Shown here piece after piece: positions 1 through 5,390 of a stretch of 6,388 nt of DNA (the first letter of the stretch is position 1; each line of letters begins with the position of its first letter). A model generated the notes under the pieces. That model was not told the origin of the DNA. It made no database searches and saw only the letters and a list, made by a program, of their open reading frames with translations. The position numbers were made by a program, and so were the translations under genes. Source of the DNA: an uncultured Rhodocyclaceae bacterium (GTDB lineage Bacteria > Pseudomonadota > Gammaproteobacteria > Burkholderiales > Rhodocyclaceae); NCBI GenBank assembly GCA_903950295.1, contig CAJBAP010000284.1:1-6388 (forward strand). The letters are read 5' to 3'.

Positions 1-17
1 CCCCCCCCCCCCCCCCC
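1..17. repeat. Homopolymeric C tract (17 C) at the window edge
   Basis: The first 17 bases are all C, and the tract ends 33 bases before the kinase start codon. It may continue beyond the window. Either it is an assembly or sequencing artefact at a contig end, or it is a genuine homopolymer in the 5' leader of the kinase gene, where length changes could alter promoter spacing. No promoter can be read between it and the ribosome binding site. Confidence 0.7.
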
Positions 18-38
18 GCATAAACGGCGGTTTGCAAT

Positions 39-44
39 AGGAGG
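39..44 (+). promoter_or_regulatory. Ribosome binding site of the histidine kinase
   Basis: AGGAGG is a full match to the anti-Shine-Dalgarno complement and lies 6 bases before the ATG at 51. It fixes the start of the kinase and suggests efficient translation initiation. Confidence 0.85.
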
Positions 45-50
45 GTTGGC

Positions 51-2609
51 ATGATCTCAGATCATTCACCCCCACATCCGGGACAGGGAATACGCGGTCA
101 ATCGTCTATCCAAAACTTCACCCGTACAGCCGCCATCCTGACAGTGCTGCTCTTCCTCTCGGCGGCGGCTATCGGCTGGTACGCCTGGATCGATGAGAAG
201 GCCGACGCCGTCAGCAATCTGACCACCATCACCACATTGGAAGCGCAGGCCACCGACGGTTATTTCACCCATTTGAACGCTGCCTTGCAGGGTCTGGCAG
301 AAGACCTGACGCGCCAGAACGAGCAGATAAATCTTGACCAGGCGTACCTCCAGGTCAAACGGTTTCGGGAAATTCATGCCGAGCTATTCAACGTCACGCT
401 CATCCAGCCTGATGGCGAACTGTTATTGACTGCCAAGACCGCACCAGGTTCAACCCACGCATCCCTGGCCAAGGAAACCTCATTCATCACCTATATTGAT
501 GAACTGAAGCAGGGACGGGAGCAGCAGATTGGTCAGCCTCTGGTGGGTGTGGTCAGCAACGTGGTGATTGTCCCGCTCCGCTATGCCATCAAGGATCGTC
601 AGGGGAAGTTGCGCTACATCTTGAGTGCCAATCTGACCCACGATTATCTGCGCTCGGCTTGGGTCGAAGCCCCCATCACCGCCAAGGCCGCGATCGGGCT
701 CATGCGCGACAATGGTTTCCTGTTGAGCCGCTATCCTGTGCCAGCCGATCTGCCGCTTCAGCAAGTCTATGGGAAACCAAGAACCGGGGCGCTGATCAAT
801 CACCTGCGGGAGACGGGATTCCCAATGCAGGGCTACGTCCAGGGGCAGAGCAGTCTGGATGGCCCGGACTTCCTGAATGTATTTCACCGCTTGCCGAACT
901 TTTCCGCCACCTTGTTTGTTGCCCTGCCCATGTCAGCGTTACGTGAATCATGGTGGAAGCGGGTCAGCGGAACCTATTTGGTACTGCTCCTGTTACAGAT
1001 TGGCGGGTTCGTTACCTATCGATATGCCGTACGGCGTCAAACCGCCTGGAATGCAGAACATGATCGACTTGAAGCGGCGATGCGTGAAAGCGAACAACGC
1101 TTCCGCAAGCTGATCAGCCACAACAATGCCATCATTCTTCAGATCGAACCGTCGAGCGGTCGAATACTGGACGCCAATGCGGCTGCCGAGAAATTCTACG
1201 GTTGGTCACATGACGAGTTGTGCGCGATGAGCATTCAGGACATCAACCAACTGGACCCCGAACAGGTCGCCACAGAACGGCAGGCAGCGGCAACAGATCA
1301 GTGCAACTACTTCGTCTTTCCGCATCGTCTGGCCAGTGGTGAAATCAGAACCGTCGAGGTTCATTCCACCCCCATTACCATCAACGATCAAGCGATCCTC
1401 GTCTCAATCATTCATGACATCACCGAACGCAAGCAAGTTCAAGATCAAGTCGAGCGTCTCGTTGCGGAGCAACAGGCAATTCTAAAAAACAAGCTCATCG
1501 GAATTGTTACCGTCAGGGATCGTCATATCGTTTGGGCCAATCCGGCTTTTGAAGCAATGCTCGGTTACGCTCAAGGAGAACTGGCCGGAACGCCTACACG
1601 TCGAAACTATTCGAGCGAGAAGACCTACCTTGCCTTCGGTGCTGCGGCTTACTCCGCGCTTTCAAAGGGACACACGTATCGAGATGAGGTTGAACATGTC
1701 CGAAAGGATGGTTCACGCATATATGTCGATGTCAGTGGCGAGAGTTTGAATGTGGCTACAGGTGAAAGCCTTTGGTGTTTTATGGACATCACTGACCACA
1801 AACAAGCAGAGGTTGAACTTGAACAGCATCGGCATCATCTGGAACGGCTGGTGGAAGATCGCACGGTGGCTTTGTCTATTGCCAAGGAGGCTGCCGAGGC
1901 CGCCAGCCGGGCCAAAAGCATGTTTCTTGCCAATATAAGCCATGAGTTGCGGACACCAATGAACGGCATCATGGGGATGACAGGAGTGGCCCTGCGTCGA
2001 GTGACCGATCCGAAAACCAACGAACTGCTCGGCAAGGCGATGGCGTCGGCCGACCGCCTGTTGTTGCTCCTCAATAACCTGATCGATATTTCCAAGATGG
2101 AGGCGGAGCGTTTCACCCTGGATCGGGACACCTTCATGATGGAAACGGTTCTGGACAATCTCCAGACTCACATCGGGCAGAAAGCCGAAGTGAAAGGCGT
2201 ACATTTCAACCTCGATATTGCCCCGGAAGTTACCGGACACACACTTGTGGGTGACCCCGTGCGCCTGGGACAGGTGCTGGCTACGCTGATCGAGAATGCG
2301 ATCAAGTTCACGGATGATGGTTCGGTGACGCTACGCGCTCAGGTGGCCAAGGAAACATCGGGTGATGTCAGGCTGCGCTTTGAAGTGCAGGATACTGGTA
2401 TTGGCATCGCTGCTGACGATCAGCATCATCTCTTCACCCTGTTTGAACAAGTGGATGGGTCTGTGACCCGCAAATACGGCGGTACCGGACTAGGGTTGAT
2501 TATTTGCAAACGTCTGGTCGAGTTGATGGGCGGCAGCATCGGGGTCAGCAGCAAGATTGGCGAGGGGAGTACGTTCTGGTTTGCTGTCCGGCTGGACAAG
2601 GCAGGGTGA
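51..2609 (+). CDS. Membrane sensor histidine kinase (Cache-like sensor, 2 PAS, HisKA, HATPase_c; no receiver)
   Basis: This 852-residue inner-membrane kinase should autophosphorylate on histidine in response to a periplasmic and/or cytosolic signal. Transmembrane helix 1 is at about residues 26-47. A periplasmic region of about 260 residues follows and looks like a double-Cache sensor, including a G-F-L-L-S-R-Y-P segment typical of that fold. Helix 2 is at about 308-326. Two PAS domains follow (about 350-462 and 472-586), ending in HDITERK-like and MDITDHK motifs. After a short coiled coil comes HisKA with SHELRTPMNG, phospho-acceptor His631. HATPase_c shows N box NAIKF (749-753), G1 DTGIGI (781-786) and G2 GGTGLGL (810-816). 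The protein ends soon after HATPase_c, so it is not a hybrid kinase even though its H box is of the kind common in hybrids. No response regulator lies downstream; a partner could be upstream of the window or elsewhere. The ligand cannot be named. The start is supported by AGGAGG. Confidence 0.93.
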   Translation: MISDHSPPHPGQGIRGQSSIQNFTRTAAILTVLLFLSAAAIGWYAWIDEKADAVSNLTTITTLEAQATDGYFTHLNAALQGLAEDLTRQNEQINLDQAYLQVKRFREIHAELFNVTLIQPDGELLLTAKTAPGSTHASLAKETSFITYIDELKQGREQQIGQPLVGVVSNVVIVPLRYAIKDRQGKLRYILSANLTHDYLRSAWVEAPITAKAAIGLMRDNGFLLSRYPVPADLPLQQVYGKPRTGALINHLRETGFPMQGYVQGQSSLDGPDFLNVFHRLPNFSATLFVALPMSALRESWWKRVSGTYLVLLLLQIGGFVTYRYAVRRQTAWNAEHDRLEAAMRESEQRFRKLISHNNAIILQIEPSSGRILDANAAAEKFYGWSHDELCAMSIQDINQLDPEQVATERQAAATDQCNYFVFPHRLASGEIRTVEVHSTPITINDQAILVSIIHDITERKQVQDQVERLVAEQQAILKNKLIGIVTVRDRHIVWANPAFEAMLGYAQGELAGTPTRRNYSSEKTYLAFGAAAYSALSKGHTYRDEVEHVRKDGSRIYVDVSGESLNVATGESLWCFMDITDHKQAEVELEQHRHHLERLVEDRTVALSIAKEAAEAASRAKSMFLANISHELRTPMNGIMGMTGVALRRVTDPKTNELLGKAMASADRLLLLLNNLIDISKMEAERFTLDRDTFMMETVLDNLQTHIGQKAEVKGVHFNLDIAPEVTGHTLVGDPVRLGQVLATLIENAIKFTDDGSVTLRAQVAKETSGDVRLRFEVQDTGIGIAADDQHHLFTLFEQVDGSVTRKYGGTGLGLIICKRLVELMGGSIGVSSKIGEGSTFWFAVRLDKAG

Positions 2610-2807
2610 TTGTCTCGGACAATAACGGCAAAGTCATTCCTGCTGACGGTCTCTAATCTGCCATGTTGCCGACGTAGATGGTGCAAGGCGGGGAAGATCG
2701 GCAGTGGGTACGGTGGAGTCTGCCACCTTTGAAAGGCAAACGTCTCTTCCCAGTCTGAAGTACTCATTCGTGGCTAGGGTCTGAGCGCCGTTTCATGGAC
2801 ACAACCC

Positions 2808-2831
2808 GCCGTCCCGCCAGCGCCGACTTTT
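2808..2831 (+). repeat. 24-nt repeat, copy 1
   Basis: This is an exact 24-base match to 3728-3751 in the same orientation and to 6073-6096 in inverted orientation. It contains GTCCCGCCAGCGCCGAC and ends in TTTT. It lies just past the stop of the amrS remnant. Confidence 0.85.
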
Positions 2832-2990
2832 TCAGGTGCCCAGATGGACGGGAATCCGCCGCGCGCCGAAGGGTTTGTCGAAATGCGCGAAGCGGCCGGC
2901 AATGGCGGTGCCGCAGTGCTGGCAATGTCCTGAGTCGTCCAGCGCGTAGTTGAGGATTTCGTAGCAGTCGCATCCGATTACGGCCTTGCC
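2832..2990 (-). pseudogene. 3'-terminal remnant of amrS (52 codons plus stop)
   Basis: Read on the minus strand, this fragment matches residues 311-362 of the intact AmrS at 45 of 52 positions and ends in its own TGA. It keeps the second CxxC pair (CQHCG) and the F-G-A-R-R-I-x-V-H-L-G tail. It lacks the first zinc-ribbon pair and the whole radical SAM barrel, and the reading frame is lost upstream of 2990, so no functional product is expected. Two replacements put Cys where the intact copy has Arg and Trp. The remnant reads RRIPV where the active gene reads RRISV. Proline fits my recollection of the family tail better, so the remnant may preserve the older end. Confidence 0.85.
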
Positions 2991-3117
2991 TCACCTGCCG
3001 CCGCAAACCACTTATCTCTCTGCAATTCCTGCTACGGCCCAGCAACCTCCCTACCACGCGAGCGGTTCAGTCCAAGGCCGACCATTGACCAATACAATTT
3101 GCATTGCCGATCAGGTG

Positions 3118-3135
3118 GTGTTACTTTGGTAACAC
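3118..3135. promoter_or_regulatory. Perfect palindrome, probable operator of the toxin-antitoxin module
   Basis: GTGTTAC-TTTG-GTAACAC is a perfect inverted repeat with 7-base arms and a 4-base spacer. It lies 20 bases before the antitoxin ATG. Ribbon-helix-helix antitoxins usually bind such palindromes in their own promoter, alone or with the toxin, giving conditional autorepression. The position fits, but binding is inferred. As RNA it could also form a short hairpin in the leader. Confidence 0.65.
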
Positions 3136-3143
3136 TTTGAATC

Positions 3144-3148
3144 AGGAG
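3144..3148 (+). promoter_or_regulatory. Ribosome binding site of the antitoxin
   Basis: AGGAG lies 7 bases before the ATG at 3156. An in-frame GTG at 3150 would leave only one base of spacing, so this site decides for the ATG at 3156. Confidence 0.75.
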
Positions 3149-3155
3149 AGTGCTC

Positions 3156-3440
3156 ATGACTACAACGTCTTTGAAATTGCCCGATGAGTTAAAAAAACGT
3201 GCTGCCAGCGCAGCCCATGAGCTTGGCGTATCGCCCCATGCCTTCATGGTTTCAGCCATCGAACAGGCTGCTAAGGCTGCGGAACAACGTATTCGCCTTA
3301 TTGCCGATGCCAAGACGGCCAGAGAGGAGATGATTGAAACTGGCAAAGGCTTGGATGCCGATGAAGTCCATGCTTTTCTGAAAGCGAAAGTTTCGGGGAA
3401 TAAGGTCTCCAAACCCAAATCGCGCTCATGGCACGCCTGA
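3156..3440 (+). CDS. Ribbon-helix-helix (CopG/ParD-like) antitoxin
   Basis: This is a 94-residue protein. Residues 1-45 have the pattern of a ribbon-helix-helix DNA-binding domain: a short beta strand (TTSLKLPDEL) with alternating hydrophobic positions, helix A (KKRAASAAHELG), a turn S-P-H, and helix B (AFMVSAIEQAAKAA). The C-terminal half is charged and helical and probably wraps around the toxin. It ends in a basic tail (KPKSRSWHA). Its expected roles are to neutralise the neighbouring toxin and to repress the operon through the palindrome at 3118-3135. The gene overlaps the toxin by 13 bp, the usual coupling for type II systems. GC content is visibly lower than in the amr genes, consistent with separate acquisition. 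The family call rests on pattern and context. Confidence 0.85.
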   Translation: MTTTSLKLPDELKKRAASAAHELGVSPHAFMVSAIEQAAKAAEQRIRLIADAKTAREEMIETGKGLDADEVHAFLKAKVSGNKVSKPKSRSWHA

Positions 3441-3721
3441 TATATTCTCCGCGGGCTTTTTCTGATCTGGATCGACTCACTGACTTTCTGATTGACTCTG
3501 ATCCAGTAGCAGCCAGCGTGACCGTTGATTTGATTACTGAGGCGGTGGCGATCTTGAAGCGTCACCCTCTGATTGGTCGTCACGTAGAAGATGATCTTCG
3601 TGAGTTGGTCGTTTCGCGTGGAAGAACTGGCTATGTTGCCCTCTACAGTTACGAAGTGGAGCACGACGCTGTATTGATCCTGGCCATTCGACACCAACGC
3701 GAGGCCGGGTTCGCTCATTAA
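3428..3721 (+). CDS. RelE/ParE-family type II toxin
   Basis: This 97-residue protein has the ParE/RelE-fold layout. It starts with a beta strand (ARLIYSPRAFSDLDRL), followed by an alpha-helical hairpin (TDFLIDSDPVAASVTVDLITEAVAIL) and a central K-R-H-P-L-I-G-R segment. It ends in beta strands with R-E-L-V, YVALYSYE and the family-typical C-terminal I-L-A-I-R-H-Q-R-E-A-G-F. The length is normal and no frameshift is seen, so it appears intact. Whether it cleaves mRNA (RelE-like) or poisons gyrase (ParE-like) cannot be told from sequence; a ParE-type action seems slightly more likely given a ribbon-helix-helix partner. Its ATG lies within the antitoxin gene. The last base of its TAA is also the first base of the amrS 3'-end repeat, and it converges on amrS with 41 bases between the stops. 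Confidence 0.88.
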   Translation: MARLIYSPRAFSDLDRLTDFLIDSDPVAASVTVDLITEAVAILKRHPLIGRHVEDDLRELVVSRGRTGYVALYSYEVEHDAVLILAIRHQREAGFAH

Positions 3722-3921
3722 CAACCCGCCGTCCCGCCAGCGCCGACTTTTTCAGGCGCCCCTCAGGCACCCAAATGGACTGAAATTCGCCGTGCGCCGA
3801 AAGCTTTGTCGAAATGTGCGAAGCGGCCGGCGATGGTGGTGCCGCAGTGCTGGCAATGGCCTGAGTCGTCCAGCGCGTAGTTGAGGATTTCGTACCAGTC
3901 GCGTTCGATGACGGCCTTGCC
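3721..3921. repeat. Direct repeat, right copy (3' end of intact amrS plus flank)
   Basis: This is the partner of 2801-2990. It includes the live end of amrS. It is 11 bases longer because a TCAGGCGCCCC / TCAGGCACCCA near-duplication spans the stop codon. The repeat begins exactly at the toxin stop codon. Confidence 0.9.
3728..3751 (+). repeat. 24-nt repeat, copy 2
   Basis: This copy is identical to 2808-2831 and is the inverted match of 6073-6096. It starts 11 bases past the amrS stop (reading the minus strand), in the presumed 3' UTR of the amr operon and just after the toxin gene on the other strand. Confidence 0.85.
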
Positions 3922-4851
3922 GCAGCCGGGGCAAAGCGTGGCGTCGCCGGTGCGATCATGCACGTTACCGGTATAGACGTAGCGTAGGCCAGCATCCAGT
4001 GCGATCTGGCGGGCGCGGGCCAGCGTGGTCGGCGGCGTGGCCGGGGCATCCAGTTTGTAGTCGGGGTGGTAGGCCGAGAAGTGCAGCGGCACATAGGGGC
4101 CGAGTTCCTTGAAACACCATTCCGCCAGTTTTCTGAGTTCCGTGTCCGAGTCATTATTGCCGGGGATCAGCAGCGTGGTGAGCTCGATCCAGCAGCTCGT
4201 CTCGTGGTGCGCCATCGCGATGACGTCGAGGATCGTCTGCAGATGTCCGCCGCAGAGCTTGAAGTAGAACTCGTCGGTGAAGGCTTTCAGGTCGATGTTG
4301 GCGGCATCCATCCTGGCGTAAAACTCGCGCGCCGCCGGCAGGTGCATGTAGCCGGCCGTGACCGCCACCGTCTGAATGCCGAGAGCGTGGCAGGCGTCGG
4401 CCGTGTCCATCGCGTATTCGGCAAAGATCACCGGGTCGTTGTAGGTGAAGGCGACACTCTTGGCGCCGTAGCGTTGCGCGGCTTGCGCAATGACTGCCGG
4501 GCTGGCGGTGTCCATCAGTCGATCCATGTCGCGCGATTTCGAGATATCCCAATTCTGGCAAAACTTGCAGGCGAGGTTGCAGCCGGCGGTGCCGAAGGAG
4601 AGAACGCTCGAGCCGGGATAGAAGTGGTTGAGCGGCTTCTTCTCGATGGGGTCGATGCAGAAACCGGAACTGCGCCCGTAGGTGGTGAGGAGCATCCGTC
4701 CACCCTGGTTCGCTCGCACGAAGCAGGCGGCACGCTGGCCCTCGTGCAGCTTGCAGTCGCGCGGGCAGAGGTCGCACTGGATGCGGCCGTCAGGTAAGGT
4801 GTGCCACCAGCGAGCGGGGGTGCCCGTCAGGATTTCTCCGGCTCTTTCCAT
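3763..4851 (-). CDS. amrS: AmmeMemoRadiSam system radical SAM enzyme AmrS
   Basis: This 362-residue radical SAM protein is related to the pyruvate formate-lyase-activating-enzyme branch. It should use a [4Fe-4S] cluster to cleave S-adenosylmethionine; its substrate is not established. The N-terminal cysteine cluster CDLCPRDC (Cys26, 29, 33) and Cys43 match the AmrS family. The radical SAM motif CNLACKFCQNW gives Cys91, 95 and 98. Barrel elements include FTYNDPVIFAEYAMD and VTAGYMHLPAAREF, then NIDLKAFTDEFY and LLIPGNNDSDTE. A C-terminal zinc-ribbon-like pair follows (CPGC at 307-310, CQHC at 333-336). The ATG overlaps the end of amrA by 25 bp and has no clear Shine-Dalgarno, so it is probably translated by coupling. 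It is the last gene of the cluster. Its final 52 codons are duplicated at 2832-2990, and an 11-bp near-duplication surrounds its stop. Confidence 0.93.
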   Translation of the reverse strand: MERAGEILTGTPARWWHTLPDGRIQCDLCPRDCKLHEGQRAACFVRANQGGRMLLTTYGRSSGFCIDPIEKKPLNHFYPGSSVLSFGTAGCNLACKFCQNWDISKSRDMDRLMDTASPAVIAQAAQRYGAKSVAFTYNDPVIFAEYAMDTADACHALGIQTVAVTAGYMHLPAAREFYARMDAANIDLKAFTDEFYFKLCGGHLQTILDVIAMAHHETSCWIELTTLLIPGNNDSDTELRKLAEWCFKELGPYVPLHFSAYHPDYKLDAPATPPTTLARARQIALDAGLRYVYTGNVHDRTGDATLCPGCGKAVIERDWYEILNYALDDSGHCQHCGTTIAGRFAHFDKAFGARRISVHLGA

Positions 4852-5390
4852 TTCTGTACTTCGTAGCGGTAGAGCTTCACCTCGGGCGACCAGAAGCCGG
4901 CAGCGAAGCCGGCTTTCTGCTTGAGATGGGCGAAGAACTCGTGCGGTTCAGGCAAACTTTCCCACACCTGCGGGAGGAAGGTGCCGCGCCGGCCGTGGTA
5001 TTCGAAGATCATGCCGTCAACATTGGGGCGCAACTGGCAGATGGCATCGGCTTCGTCTGTGAAGTTGAGCGGCACGGGCTGAGTTAGCAGCGACACCTCG
5101 ACGCGGGTATGGGGGAGTTCGTCGCGACTGAGCGGATTGAAGCGTGGATCGCGGAAGGCGGCGGCGCGGGCGTTGGCGCGCACGTCGGCATCGAGTGGCC
5201 GCCAGGCTTCGAGCGAACCAATGCAGCCGCGCAGATTACCGTTTTGGGTGAGTGTGACGAAGGTGGCACCGGGCTGCTCGAGCGCAGCGTGCTCTGGTTC
5301 TTGTTGTGCCGGCATATCGAAATCCGCAGTGATGGCGTTGCGGGCACGGCTCAGCAGGGCTGAGCCCAGTGCAGCCAGATCATCAGGCAT
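4827..5390 (-). CDS. amrA: AMMECR1-domain protein AmrA
   Basis: This 187-residue protein contains the AMMECR1 signature LRGCIGS at residues 53-59 (invariant-type Cys56), followed by the family-typical helix and ARAAAFRDPRFNPLSRDEL. Later come R-V-E-V-S-L-L and G-R-R-G-T-F-L-P-Q-V-W. The AMMECR1 fold is found from bacteria to humans and its biochemical role is not settled. The conserved Cys pocket suggests an enzyme or binding site acting with the two neighbours. I place the start at the ATG at 5390. A longer reading from 5603 is only the out-of-frame shadow of amrB. This start gives an 8-bp ATGCCTGA overlap with the amrB stop, a classical coupled junction. The length is normal for a single-domain member. 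Confidence 0.92.
   Translation of the reverse strand: MPDDLAALGSALLSRARNAITADFDMPAQQEPEHAALEQPGATFVTLTQNGNLRGCIGSLEAWRPLDADVRANARAAAFRDPRFNPLSRDELPHTRVEVSLLTQPVPLNFTDEADAICQLRPNVDGMIFEYHGRRGTFLPQVWESLPEPHEFFAHLKQKAGFAAGFWSPEVKLYRYEVQKWKEPEKS

Larger units (their letters stand above)
2801..2990. repeat. Direct repeat, left copy (amrS 3' end plus downstream flank)
   Basis: These 190 bases align to 3721-3921 in the same orientation, with about 17 mismatches by hand count (about 91% identity) and one 11-bp gap. The shared block covers the last 52 codons and stop of amrS plus about 30 bases past the stop. Similarity may fade out over about 20 further bases to the right. Together the two copies bracket the toxin-antitoxin module. 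Confidence 0.9.
2610..3117. other. Non-coding stretch between kinase and toxin-antitoxin module
   Basis: No intact gene is seen here. Positions 2610-2800 hold nothing recognisable: no receiver-domain remnant follows the kinase stop in any frame, and there is no convincing terminator. Positions 2801-2990 are the left copy of the amrS 3'-end repeat, described separately. Positions 2991-3117 are unassigned and presumably carry the toxin-antitoxin promoter. TACAAT at 3093-3098 resembles a -10 box and TTGACC at 3085-3090 resembles a -35 box, but neither has a well-spaced partner, so I do not call a promoter. Confidence 0.6.

Noticed and set aside
2712..2727. Hairpin GGTGG-AGTCTG-CCACC as terminator of the kinase
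   Set aside because: The stem has only 5 base pairs and is followed by just three T before GAAAGG. It does not meet the form of an intrinsic terminator.
3150..3155. GTG at 3150 as antitoxin start
   Set aside because: It sits one base after the AGGAG site, too close for initiation. The ATG at 3156 has the correct 7-base spacing.
3032..3724. 230-codon open frame on the minus strand across the toxin-antitoxin region
   Set aside because: It runs antisense to both toxin-antitoxin genes, has no ribosome binding site that I can see, and shows no family-like motifs.
3740..3759. Hairpin GCGCC / GGCGC between the convergent toxin and amrS stops
   Set aside because: The stem has 5 base pairs and a 10-base loop, and the T-run is inside the loop rather than after the stem. 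It is not a convincing bidirectional terminator.
2801..3921. Insertion sequence or transposon around the toxin-antitoxin module
   Set aside because: No transposase or integrase gene is present. The flanking repeats are direct copies of a gene end and not terminal inverted repeats, and I see no target-site duplication outside them.
4066..4797. Long open frame (243 codons) on the plus strand
   Set aside because: It lies wholly antisense to amrS, whose radical SAM and cysteine motifs are unmistakable. The plus-strand translation has no recognisable domain and is a GC-rich shadow frame.
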